Assembly: GCA_910587485.1 (NCBI GenBank)
Contig: CAJUKN010000010.1
Coordinates: 48,708-112,707 of the forward strand
Length of the DNA: 64,000 nt
From: an uncultured Lachnospira sp.
GTDB lineage: Bacteria; Bacillota; Clostridia; Lachnospirales; Lachnospiraceae
Direction: 5' to 3'
Each line of letters opens with the position of its first letter. Positions within the stretch are counted from its first letter, which is position 1. Position numbers and translations under genes: made by a program. Below are positions 52,261 to 60,536 of the stretch, in pieces. The notes under the pieces were generated by a model. The model made no database searches. It worked only from the letters and a program-made list of their open reading frames with translations, and was not told where the DNA came from.

Positions 52261-53172
52261 ATGATTTATACAGTTACGTTTAATCCTGCTATTGATTATG
52301 CGATAGGCATTGAAAATCTTGAATTGGGTATGACAAATCGCACCACTTTTGAACAATTTTTGCCCGGCGGCAAAGGTCTTAATGTTTCTATCATACTTCA
52401 TCATTTGGGTATAGAGAATATAGCGCTTGGATTTATTGCAGGTTTTACAGGAACAGAAATCAAAAGACATTTTGAGGCATTAGGTGGAAAAAGTGATTTT
52501 ATTGAATTAAAAAAAGGTATTTCAAGAATTAATATAAAAATTAAATCCGCTCAAGAGACAGAAATTAATGCCACAGGACCTGTTATTGATAGTGAAGCGG
52601 TTAAACAGCTTTTCAATAAACTGCATTTATTAAAAGAAGGAGATATTCTTATTCTTGCTGGAAGTATACCATCATCTTTGCCTGATTCACTCTACAGCGA
52701 CATTATGCAAATGCTTGTAGACAAAAATATTATAATTGTAGTTGACGCAACAAAAGACCTTCTAGCAAATGTGCTGCAATATAAGCCATTTCTTGTAAAA
52801 CCTAACAACCATGAACTTGGGGAATTGTTCAATGTATCATTAAAAACGCGTGAAGATGTTATTCCTTATGCAAAAAAGCTTCAAGAAAAAGGAGCAAAAA
52901 ATGTTTTAGTTTCTATGGCTGGTGAAGGGGCAGTGCTGATAACACAGACAGGTGATGTATTTGCAAGCAAGGCACCAAAAGGAGTAGTTAAGAACTCTGT
53001 CGGTGCAGGTGATTCAATGGTTGCCGGATTTATTGCAGGTTGGCATGAAAAACAAGATTATGCACATGCTTTTAAGATGGGGGTTGCAGCAGGAAGTGCA
53101 AGTGCATTTTCAGAAATGCTTGCGACAAAATCAGAAATTGAACAAATATATCATTGTATTGAACTTTTATAA
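52261..53172 (+). CDS. fruK: 1-phosphofructokinase
   Basis: Converts fructose-1-phosphate to fructose-1,6-bisphosphate with ATP. The protein has 303 residues of the PfkB family: FNPAIDYAI, GGKGLNVSIILHHLG, KPNNHELGELF and the anion-hole motif VGAGDSMVAGFIAG with catalytic Asp. AGGAGGG precedes the ATG. Its position between the DeoR regulator and the fructose PTS gene supports this over tagatose-6-phosphate kinase, a close relative. Confidence 0.92.
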   Translation: MIYTVTFNPAIDYAIGIENLELGMTNRTTFEQFLPGGKGLNVSIILHHLGIENIALGFIAGFTGTEIKRHFEALGGKSDFIELKKGISRINIKIKSAQETEINATGPVIDSEAVKQLFNKLHLLKEGDILILAGSIPSSLPDSLYSDIMQMLVDKNIIIVVDATKDLLANVLQYKPFLVKPNNHELGELFNVSLKTREDVIPYAKKLQEKGAKNVLVSMAGEGAVLITQTGDVFASKAPKGVVKNSVGAGDSMVAGFIAGWHEKQDYAHAFKMGVAAGSASAFSEMLATKSEIEQIYHCIELL

Positions 53173-53332
53173 CAATATAAATTGGTTTAATTTATCAGCT
53201 TACATTTTAAAATAATTGGTTGCGTTTCACAATGGTTTAAATTGTTCGTATGGAAAGAAAAATTTTATTTTTGTGGGGAAAAGCTTAATTTAATTCTTTA
53301 TGTAAAAAGCAGTAAAGAAAGGGGGATTTATT

Positions 53333-55315
53333 ATGAGAATTACAGATTTACTTGATAGGCGTTCGATTGATGTCAATGGAACAGCGTCTTCAAAGCAAGA
53401 TGCAATCAATAAAATGGTTGATTTAATGTGTAAAAGTGGAAAAATAAATGATAAGGAGGAATATAAAAAGCGTGTATTTGCAAGAGAGGAGGAAGGTTCA
53501 ACAGGGATTGGAGAAGGAATAGCCATTCCTCATGCAAAATGCGATGCTGTATCCAAACCGGGACTTGCGGCGATGGTTGTTAAAGGTGGCGTTGATTTTG
53601 ACGCTCTTGACGGTGAACCTGTATCCCTTATCTTTTTAATTGCAGCACCAAATACAAAAGAGAATGTCCATCTTGATGTACTTGGAAAATTATCCGTTAT
53701 GATGATGGATGAAGATTTTTCAGAGCGTTTGAAAAATGCTAATTCTGTTGATGAATTTTTAAAAATTATTGACGATGCAGATGAAGAAAGCAAAGGGATT
53801 GATTCTTATGGTGCTACCATATCCGATGCCAAGTGTAATATTCTTGCTGTCACAGCATGTCCAACAGGTATAGCACACACCTATATGGCAGCAGAGGCAC
53901 TAGAAAAAGCAGCAGTTGCAAATCATTGTTCCATTAAAGTTGAAACAAGAGGTTCTGGTGGTGCAAAAAATGTTATCAGTGCTGATGAAATAAAGGCAGC
54001 AGATTGTATTATTGTTGCCTGTGATGTCAATGTACCTATGGAGCGATTTGCTGGAAAAAAATTGATTAAAGTTCAAGTTTCAGATGGTATAAGCAAGGCA
54101 GACCAGCTTGTAAAACGAGCTATTTCAGGTAATGTTCCTATTTATTCTTCTGAAGGAGAAGATACACCAGAAGTTTCTAATAATGGAAAGGAAGGAATCG
54201 GTCATTCTCTTTATAAGCATTTGATGAGTGGCGTTTCCCATATGCTTCCATTTGTTATAGGCGGTGGTATACTGATAGCCATTGCATTTTTGCTTGATGA
54301 TTTTAGCTTAAATCCGGGCAATTTTGGTAAAAATATTCCGATTGCGGCGTTTTTTAAAACGATTGGCGAGGCAGCATTTGGTTTAATGCTTCCAGTTCTT
54401 GCTGGCTATATTGCATACAGTATAGCAGACCGTCCCGGACTTGCAGTAGGTTTTGTAGGTGGACTGATGGCGGCTAACGGCAATGCTGTATTGCAGTGGG
54501 TCAATGCAGATGGTCAGTCCATGACCTATACAGGATTAAATGGATTTATTCAAAATACAGTATTTGGAGCAAAGGGAAATACGGTATCTGGATTTCTTGG
54601 CGCACTTGTTGCAGGTTTTGTTGCAGGATATATTGTGCTTGCTCTTAAGAAAGCCTTTTCAAAGCTTCCACAGAGCATGGATGGCATCAAACCAACACTT
54701 TTATATCCCGTTTTTGGTGTATTTATTATGGGTACACTTATGCTCCTTGTATTTAATCCAATTATTGGTATTGTTAATACAGCACTTGCCAATTTCTTAA
54801 ATGCAATGGGCAGCAGTTCAAAGATTGTACTTGGTATTGTACTTGGTGCTATGATGGCTATTGATATGGGTGGTCCAATAAACAAAGCAGCTTATGTATT
54901 TGGTACAATGGCTATAGCGAATGGAAACTATGATATTATGGCGGCTGTTATGATTGGCGGTATGGTGCCTCCTATTGGAATAGCACTTGCCACCACATTT
55001 TTTAAAAACCGTTTTAATAAAGCAGAAAGAAATTCAGGACTTAGCAACTATATTATGGGATTATGTTTTATAACAGAGGGTGCTATTCCTTTTGCAGCGG
55101 CTGACCCTGCCCGTGTTATTCCAGCAACGGCACTTGGCGCAGCAATTGCAGGAGCGCTTTCGATGTTATTTAACTGCACATTGATGGCACCACATGGAGG
55201 AATATTTGTATTTGCCGTTGTAGGTAATTGGCCTATGTACCTTTTAGCACTTGCAGTTGGTTCTATTGTAACAATGTTTATGCTTGCACTTTTAAAGAAA
55301 CCTATTAAAGAGTAA
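53333..55315 (+). CDS. fruA: Fructose PTS transporter EIIABC
   Basis: A 660-residue fused PTS permease. EIIA is residues 1-150, with the phospho-His67 in IPHAKCD. EIIB is about 165-265, with the phospho-Cys176 in VTACPTGIAHTYMAAEAL. EIIC is from about 300, with eight to ten membrane helices (SHMLPFVIGGGILIAIAF, GAMMAIDMGGPINKAAY, ITEGAIPFAAADP). It takes up fructose and delivers fructose-1-phosphate to FruK. GAAAGGGGG precedes the ATG. The HPr gene follows. Confidence 0.95.
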   Translation: MRITDLLDRRSIDVNGTASSKQDAINKMVDLMCKSGKINDKEEYKKRVFAREEEGSTGIGEGIAIPHAKCDAVSKPGLAAMVVKGGVDFDALDGEPVSLIFLIAAPNTKENVHLDVLGKLSVMMMDEDFSERLKNANSVDEFLKIIDDADEESKGIDSYGATISDAKCNILAVTACPTGIAHTYMAAEALEKAAVANHCSIKVETRGSGGAKNVISADEIKAADCIIVACDVNVPMERFAGKKLIKVQVSDGISKADQLVKRAISGNVPIYSSEGEDTPEVSNNGKEGIGHSLYKHLMSGVSHMLPFVIGGGILIAIAFLLDDFSLNPGNFGKNIPIAAFFKTIGEAAFGLMLPVLAGYIAYSIADRPGLAVGFVGGLMAANGNAVLQWVNADGQSMTYTGLNGFIQNTVFGAKGNTVSGFLGALVAGFVAGYIVLALKKAFSKLPQSMDGIKPTLLYPVFGVFIMGTLMLLVFNPIIGIVNTALANFLNAMGSSSKIVLGIVLGAMMAIDMGGPINKAAYVFGTMAIANGNYDIMAAVMIGGMVPPIGIALATTFFKNRFNKAERNSGLSNYIMGLCFITEGAIPFAAADPARVIPATALGAAIAGALSMLFNCTLMAPHGGIFVFAVVGNWPMYLLALAVGSIVTMFMLALLKKPIKE

Positions 55316-55404
55316 TTTATTAACAAGATGAAAAAATGAATATTTTATAATGTTGTTTAGCCAAATAATATTTTTATTTAAAGCAACAGGAATGGAGGAT
55401 TATA

Positions 55405-55662
55405 ATGAGAGAATTTAAGTATGTAATTACAGACCCAGAGGGGGTTCACGCAAGACCAGCAGGAGAGTTTGTCAAGGCAGCAAAGGAATGCCAGTCTGAT
55501 GTAAACATCACAAAAGATGATAAAACCGTTAGTGCAAAAAAGATTTTTGGTGTTATGGGGCTTGCCATTAAACAGGGACAGGAAATTACAGTAACCGTTG
55601 AGGGGGCTGATGAAGATGTTGCTGCTGAGAAACTGGAGGCATTTTTAAAAAGCAATTTATAA
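55405..55662 (+). CDS. HPr family phosphocarrier with Lys at the regulatory position
   Basis: An 85-residue PTS phosphocarrier. The active His15 is present in EGVHARPAG. The regulatory Ser46 of Firmicutes HPr, phosphorylated by HPr kinase for catabolite repression, is Lys here (SAKKIFGVMG). So it should carry phosphate to FruA but not act as CcpA co-repressor by the usual route. Similar replacements may be common in related bacteria. GGAGG precedes the ATG. It is the last gene of the fructose operon; ptsI is not adjacent. Confidence 0.9.
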   Translation: MREFKYVITDPEGVHARPAGEFVKAAKECQSDVNITKDDKTVSAKKIFGVMGLAIKQGQEITVTVEGADEDVAAEKLEAFLKSNL

Positions 55663-55799
55663 TTGTGTGAAAGATAAATTTTTTATACTACAGTTTAACC
55701 TTATTGAAATAGGGAAAATAGGTATTTTATTAAAAAATGCTAATGTACTATTTTTTATACAATCTCTTTAGCCCAGTAATGGAGCGGTTTGTAACAGAT

Positions 55800-55864
55800 T
55801 TGACAAAATTGTTTAACTTTGCTACAATACTTTCGTAACAAAGCGTAACAATTTTGTAACAATT
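55800..55864 (+). promoter_or_regulatory. Promoter with GTAACA repeats before the cell-wall hydrolase
   Basis: TTGACA (55800-55805), 17 bases, TACAAT (55823-55828) is near-consensus. GTAACA occurs four times around it (about 55792, 55836, 55845, 55857), with an inverse TGTTAC at about 55882. The clustering suggests a binding site for an unknown regulator, or nucleotide bias near the start point. Confidence 0.6.
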
Positions 55865-55926
55865 AAGAAATTATTATGACATATGTTACAAATGAAAGTC
55901 GCAGATGCGGCGGAAGGGATTCAAGT

Positions 55927-57087
55927 ATGAAACTTAGAAGTAGCAAAGTGGCAATGTGTCTGGGAACAGCTATGGTGGCAGTACTTATGCCAGTTGTTCC
56001 GAGTGTAGTTTCCGCTAAACCTACCTATGAGCAACAAAAAGAATGTACACAAGCTCAAAGCGATGTGAGAGAAGCATCTTATACAGTTAATGTTACAGAT
56101 GTAGTTGCCTCAGGTTATCAAGCAGAAGTAAAAGATATATATTCAGGTATGGCAGTTGCCATTGCAGAGGATTATTGTGAAGTTTATGAAAATCCAGATA
56201 ACGAATCACAAGTTCTTGGACGTATGTATCAAAATAGCATAGGTATAGTTGTTGAGGTTGATGGTGAATGGACGAAGATATCATCAGGAGAACTTGCGGG
56301 ATATATAAACTCAGCAAACTTGTGTTTTGACGAGGAAGCGAGGGCAGTTAGTACTTCTGATGAAGTAAAGGCTGTTGTTACTGCGGATACAGCAGATATG
56401 TATATTGCTCCAAATGGATTAGTATCTTATGCTGTGGCAGAGAATGGAGAAGAATTTACAGCTCTCTCAAAATGTGGCGAGTATATATCTGTAGCAGTGG
56501 ATAGTGATGTGGCTTATATTAACACAGAACATGTGGAAATTGATTATGGCATGGAATTAGGCATGACCAATGAAGCGATAGAGGCTAAAGAGGAAGAAGA
56601 ACGAATTAAAGAAGAAGAAGCACAAAGGATAGCTGAGGAAGAAGAAAGACAATCAAGAATACAAGCAGCTATGACCAATGTAGAGATAACATATAATCCA
56701 ACAATGACTGCATCAGATGATGAAGTATGGCTGCTTGCCTGTGTTATTGATTGGGAATCTGGCTGGGAAAGCTATGAAGGAAAATTAGCGGTTGCCAATG
56801 TTGTACTTAACAGAGTAAGAGACAGTCGCTATGGAAATTCAATAACAGATGTTATCTATGCAAGAAATCAATTTTCGGGCGTTTCAGATGGAAATGGCGG
56901 ACCAAGTTCAACATTTCAGGCAAGATTAGCAGCAGGACCAAGGACTTCAGACTGTTTAAAAGCAGCTATGGCAGCTTTATCAGGTGAAAATAATATTGGA
57001 AATTATACGTATTTTAGAGCATTGCAAGTTGCGAATCTTGGAGCATATTCAAGTTATACAATCATTGGAAATCATTGTTTTTATTAA
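55927..57087 (+). CDS. Secreted cell-wall hydrolase with SH3 domains, SleB/Hydrolase_2 type
   Basis: A 386-residue exported peptidoglycan hydrolase. The signal peptide ends near VVSA-KPTYE. A bacterial SH3 domain (YCEVYENPDNESQVLGRMYQN..GYINSANL) and a second, weaker one follow, then a Glu-rich coiled coil (about 230-250), then the SleB-like lytic domain (EVWLLACVIDWESGWESYEG with the catalytic Glu, AVANVVLNRVRDSRYG, ending GNHCFY). It may act in cell separation or spore cortex processing. ATG 55927 follows GGAAGGG. Confidence 0.9.
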   Translation: MKLRSSKVAMCLGTAMVAVLMPVVPSVVSAKPTYEQQKECTQAQSDVREASYTVNVTDVVASGYQAEVKDIYSGMAVAIAEDYCEVYENPDNESQVLGRMYQNSIGIVVEVDGEWTKISSGELAGYINSANLCFDEEARAVSTSDEVKAVVTADTADMYIAPNGLVSYAVAENGEEFTALSKCGEYISVAVDSDVAYINTEHVEIDYGMELGMTNEAIEAKEEEERIKEEEAQRIAEEEERQSRIQAAMTNVEITYNPTMTASDDEVWLLACVIDWESGWESYEGKLAVANVVLNRVRDSRYGNSITDVIYARNQFSGVSDGNGGPSSTFQARLAAGPRTSDCLKAAMAALSGENNIGNYTYFRALQVANLGAYSSYTIIGNHCFY

Positions 57088-57157
57088 ATAAGCAATCTTG
57101 TTACAAGAATAAGATAGAAGCAAATAAGTAGGAGGGATATTCATCTTCCTGACAAAA

Positions 57158-57187
57158 ATAGAGGTGTTTTGGCACCTCTATTTTTTT
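57158..57187 (+). terminator. Terminator after the cell-wall hydrolase
   Basis: AGAGGTG-ttttgg-CACCTCT followed by ATTTTTTT, flanked by an A-run. Confidence 0.9.
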
Positions 57188-57338
57188 GGATGCAAAAAAG
57201 ATAAGACAAATACATATGACTGTATTTTTACTTGCATTAAAGGTAAGTTTGTAATAGAATAAACGGAATAAGGCAGATTGAAAAATCGAAAAATTTTTAT
57301 TAAATTGTTTGGCAAGAAAAATAAAATTTAGTAAATAC
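57188..57338. other. Intergenic AT-rich stretch before argF leader
   Basis: No gene, hairpin or confident promoter seen in these 150 bases; with the terminator and the R2 leader it makes up the 313-base gap to argF. Confidence 0.5.
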
Positions 57339-57397
57339 TTTGTGTCTGTGTGCTGCTTGATACAAGGTTACTAATAAAGCGGCACAGAAATGAGGAG
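57339..57397 (+). repeat. R2 leader hairpin, copy before argF
   Basis: TTTGTGTCTGTGTGCTGCTTGATACAA, then AAAGCGGCACAGAAATGAGGAG. GTGCTGCTT pairs with AAGCGGCAC, a 9-bp stem with G-U pairs. The 3' end carries the ribosome binding site. The arm sequence differs from copy 1 while pairing is kept. Confidence 0.65.
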
Positions 57398-57400
57398 TTT

Positions 57401-58396
57401 ATGGATTTAAAAGGACGCGACTTTCTTACATTGAAAGATTTTAATTGTGATGAGATTGAGTACTTGCTTGATTTGGCAGCAGAACTAAAAGAAAAGAAAC
57501 ATAGAGGTATAGTAGAGCAGCCGTTAATTGGTAAAAATGTTGCATTGATATTTGAAAAAACGAGTACAAGAACAAGATGTTCCTTTGAAGTAGCTGCCCA
57601 TGATTTAGGAATGGGTACAACTTATCTTGACCCAACAGGTTCACAGATAGGAAAAAAAGAAAGTATTGCAGATACAGCAAGAGTGCTTGCCAGTATGTAT
57701 GATGGAATTGAGTATAGAGGTTTTGGACAAGAGATAGTAGAAGATTTAGCAAAATATTCTAAGGTGCCAGTATGGAATGGTTTGACAAATGAGTATCACC
57801 CAACACAGATGCTTGCTGATATGCTTACAGTCCGTGAAAAATTGGGAAAACTTAAAGGTGTTAAGTTTGTATATATGGGTGATGCTAGATACAATATGGG
57901 AAATTCTTTGATGATAGTATGTGCAAAGCTCGGTTTGCACTATACTGCATGTACTTCAAAAAAATATTTTCCAGACCAGACCTTAGTAGAACAGTGCAGA
58001 GAATGGGCAAAGGCAAGCGGCGGTTCTGTTACATTGTCAGAAGATGTTATCAGTGCAACCAAAAATGCAGATGTTATATATACAGATGTATGGGTATCAA
58101 TGGGTGAACCCGATGAAGTTTGGGAGGAGAGAATTAAGGAGCTTTCCCCTTATCAGGTGAATAAGTCGGTGATGGATAACGCATCAGACAATGCCATATT
58201 TATGCACTGCCTGCCAGCATTCCATGATTTGAAAACAACGATTGGCGCTACGATACATGAAAAATTTGGACTTAATGAAATGGAAGTGACTGATGAAGTA
58301 TTTGAATCGGCACAGTCTGTTGTATTTGATGAGGCAGAAAATCGTATGCACACCATTAAAGCGGTTATGGCAGCTACTTTAGGCGCATATAAATGA
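57401..58396 (+). CDS. argF: Ornithine carbamoyltransferase
   Basis: Makes citrulline from ornithine and carbamoyl phosphate in arginine synthesis. The protein has 331 residues: FEKTSTRTRCSFEVAAHDLG (carbamoyl phosphate site), HPTQMLADMLT, MGDARYNMGNSL, DVWVSMGEP and HCLPAFHD, all conserved. It starts at ATG 57401, downstream of GAGGAG; the frame extends upstream through the R2 leader only. It stands alone rather than in an arg operon. Anabolic rather than catabolic use is likely but not proven. Confidence 0.95.
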   Translation: MDLKGRDFLTLKDFNCDEIEYLLDLAAELKEKKHRGIVEQPLIGKNVALIFEKTSTRTRCSFEVAAHDLGMGTTYLDPTGSQIGKKESIADTARVLASMYDGIEYRGFGQEIVEDLAKYSKVPVWNGLTNEYHPTQMLADMLTVREKLGKLKGVKFVYMGDARYNMGNSLMIVCAKLGLHYTACTSKKYFPDQTLVEQCREWAKASGGSVTLSEDVISATKNADVIYTDVWVSMGEPDEVWEERIKELSPYQVNKSVMDNASDNAIFMHCLPAFHDLKTTIGATIHEKFGLNEMEVTDEVFESAQSVVFDEAENRMHTIKAVMAATLGAYK

Positions 58397-58450
58397 TATT
58401 GTAAAAAGTCAACGCTCTATATGTGAAAAATAAATTTTTATATGACCACT

Positions 58451-58529
58451 CATATCTGTATGTTGTCTGACAAAAAATTGCAAAAAGAGCAAAGTGCTAT
58501 ACGTAAAAATGAGTTTAGAAATGAGGAAA
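58451..58529 (+). repeat. R2 leader hairpin, diverged copy
   Basis: CATATCTGTATGTTGTCTGACAAA, then TTTAGAAATGAGGAAAATATG. The 5' and 3' ends match copy 1 closely, but the right arm of the main stem is poorly preserved. Confidence 0.5.
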
Positions 58530-58531
58530 AT

Positions 58532-58819
58532 ATGTTTTATACAACAAGTGGAAGTCATAAAAAGGCAAAAATGATAATTGACTATTCAAATATTGTATTG
58601 ACTGTATGTGTGGCAGCACTTTTTATTATTATACTTTTTATGCGCAGTAAAAGCGGCATGGCATTTCCATTGATATTTGCTGCTGGAGCAACGGTCAATT
58701 TTCTTACAGGAATTAAGAAATTTATGGATAGAGCAACCGTTTCAGGCATTATTTTGATGATTGTAACAGGTATTTTGCTTGTTATGTCGGTTTTATGTCT
58801 TGGTGCATTGCAGCGATAA
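58532..58819 (+). CDS. Small membrane protein of unknown function
   Basis: A 95-residue protein with three membrane helices (IVLTVCVAALFIIILFM, MAFPLIFAAGATVNFL, VSGIILMIVTGILLVMS) and short charged loops. No known family is recognised. ATG 58532 is supported by GAGGAAAAT; an upstream ATG at 58442 lies in the R2 leader. It lies between argF and birA, 22 bases before the latter. Confidence 0.75.
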   Translation: MFYTTSGSHKKAKMIIDYSNIVLTVCVAALFIIILFMRSKSGMAFPLIFAAGATVNFLTGIKKFMDRATVSGIILMIVTGILLVMSVLCLGALQR

Positions 58820-58840
58820 AAGATATAGAAATAGGAATGA

Positions 58841-60055
58841 ATGATGAAATCTAAAATTTTAAGAATGTTAAGAAATACAGATGAATTTATATCTGGACAA
58901 AGTATTTGTGATACATTAAACATTTCAAGAACAGCCGTATGGAAATATATCAATCAGCTTAAAATGGAAGGTTATGAGATAGAGGCGATATCAAATAAGG
59001 GGTATCATATTGTACAGTATCCAGATATTGTGACAAAAGAAGAAATAGAAAGTCAACTTGTATTAAAGGAATCAGAAACAGAAAATATCATAAAAAAAGT
59101 TGTTTTTTATGATGAGGTGGATTCAACGAACAATGTTGCAAAACAGGCGGCAGAAGATGGAGAACAGTCAGGCACCTTATTTGTGACAGAACATCAGACA
59201 GCAGGACGCGGCAGGCGTGGTAAAACATGGGTATCTCCTGCAGGAAGTGAAATTTTTATGACATTGCTGCTTCGTCCTGAAATTAATCCAGCGGCGGCAC
59301 CGATGTTGACCATAATAACAGCGATGGCAGTTGCCTATGCACTAAATGATATTATTAAAGATATATCTAACAACAATGCTAATGATATGACAAATCATGT
59401 TGTTGGGGATATTTCAAAGAATAGTATTAAGGATATATCAAATCCTATTGTAGAAGACGCTTCAAGTAATAGTGATAAAAATATATTAAATTTTATTGTA
59501 GAAGATACTTCAAAAAATGGTGGTAAAGATATATTAAATCCTATTGTAAAAAATATTTCAAAAAATGGTGTTCCAGTAGAATGTTTTATTAAATGGCCAA
59601 ACGATATTGTGATGGGAAATCATAAGATATGCGGAATATTAACAGAGATGAGTGCAGAGCCTGATTGGACAAATTATGTTGTAATTGGCATTGGTATCAA
59701 TGTCAATACCGAACAATTTGATGATGAAGTCAATGGTATAGCCACATCAATCTATCGTCAAACAGGAGTAAAAGTCAAGAGAAGCACCATCATTGTTCAT
59801 TTTATCAAACATTTTTCGCAAATGTATACAAAGTTTATTGAAACATGTGATTTAAGCGCATTTATTGAAGATTATAACACATTGCTTATCAATTGCGGCA
59901 GACAGGTTCAAATTCATGAAAATAATTGTTCATACACAGCACTTGCACAGGGAATTGACAAATTTGGTCGATTGATTGTTGAAAAAGAAGATGGACAAAA
60001 GACAGAAATCATGGCAGGAGAGGTATCAGTGAGAGGTTTATATGGATATGTTTGA
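58841..60055 (+). CDS. birA: Biotin-protein ligase and repressor with internal tandem repeat
   Basis: A 404-residue BirA. An N-terminal helix-turn-helix (ISGQSICDTLNISRTAVWKYI) regulates biotin genes. The ligase domain has DEVDSTNNVAKQ, GRGRRGKTWVSP, KWPNDIV and VVIGIGINVN, then a C-terminal SH3-like domain. Residues about 174-243 hold a low-complexity insertion of four 16-residue repeats (DISKNSIKDISNPIVE and variants) placed just before KWPND, making the protein longer than usual. The catalytic motifs are intact. ATG 58841 or 58844 (AGGA upstream) are both possible. Confidence 0.93.
   Translation: MMKSKILRMLRNTDEFISGQSICDTLNISRTAVWKYINQLKMEGYEIEAISNKGYHIVQYPDIVTKEEIESQLVLKESETENIIKKVVFYDEVDSTNNVAKQAAEDGEQSGTLFVTEHQTAGRGRRGKTWVSPAGSEIFMTLLLRPEINPAAAPMLTIITAMAVAYALNDIIKDISNNNANDMTNHVVGDISKNSIKDISNPIVEDASSNSDKNILNFIVEDTSKNGGKDILNPIVKNISKNGVPVECFIKWPNDIVMGNHKICGILTEMSAEPDWTNYVVIGIGINVNTEQFDDEVNGIATSIYRQTGVKVKRSTIIVHFIKHFSQMYTKFIETCDLSAFIEDYNTLLINCGRQVQIHENNCSYTALAQGIDKFGRLIVEKEDGQKTEIMAGEVSVRGLYGYV
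59360..59551 (+). repeat. Four tandem 48-bp repeats inside birA
   Basis: Four consecutive 48-base units (each 16 codons) with imperfect identity. Encoded units: DISNNNANDMTNHVVG, DISKNSIKDISNPIVE, DASSNSDKNILNFIVE, DTSKNGGKDILNPIVK. A partial fifth (NISKNG) follows. The frame is preserved in every unit, so copy-number change would keep birA open. Confidence 0.85.
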
Positions 60056-60398
60056 TGAAAATATAGTGTTATGTGCTTCTAGTTCTTATGAAAAGAAGTT
60101 CTTTTTAAATGAAAATTTTGATAAACTTCCACAGGATATCAAAAATGAGTTAAAAATTATGTGTGTATTGTTTACAGAGGAAGTAGGCGGAATTTTATCG
60201 TTAGAGTTTGATGAAAATGGAACATTGATTTTTAAGACAGAAGCAGATGAGGGCGATTTGCTCTATGATGATATTGCCTGCGGTATGTTTATCAAAAAAT
60301 TGCAGTATGAAAAAAGAGAGTTGCTAGAGGCATTGGAAATGTTTTATAAAGTATTTTTTTTAACCTCGTCAAGTAACTCCTCCGCTCCAATATCCTAG
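60042..60398 (+). CDS. Small conserved protein, DUF6145-like
   Basis: A 118-residue acidic cytoplasmic protein (NIVLCASSSYEKKFFLN, FTEEVGGILSLEFDENGTL). I assign DUF6145 from memory and from the birA-DUF6145-dusB order of Lachnospiraceae. It overlaps birA by 14 bases. The last dozen residues (LTSSSNSSAPIS) are encoded by the start of an R1 repeat copy at 60361, so the natural C-terminus was probably replaced when the repeat arrived. Function unknown. Confidence 0.7.
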   Translation: MDMFDENIVLCASSSYEKKFFLNENFDKLPQDIKNELKIMCVLFTEEVGGILSLEFDENGTLIFKTEADEGDLLYDDIACGMFIKKLQYEKRELLEALEMFYKVFFLTSSSNSSAPIS

Positions 60399-60485
60399 AG
60401 TTGTAAGTAGAGTGAGGACTTGTGCTGCGATAGCAGCTAGGTGGTTTAAGCAAGCAGAAAAGAAGATTGCAAATATCTTTTGACA
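60361..60485 (+). repeat. R1 structured repeat, degenerate full-length copy
   Basis: Begins TAACCTCGTCAAG and ends AGATTGCAAATATCTTTTGACA. The middle keeps CAAGT..ACTTG and GCTGCGATAGCAGC but has lost much of the long hairpin. It overlaps the 3' end of the previous gene and ends 51 bases before dusB, pointing toward it. The leader after it (AGAAAGCAGAACAGAAGTGAAAAAAT) is an R2 remnant. Confidence 0.65.
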
Positions 60486-60536
60486 AGGCTGGGGAATATA
60501 TTTTTGCATAGAAAGCAGAACAGAAGTGAAAAAATA

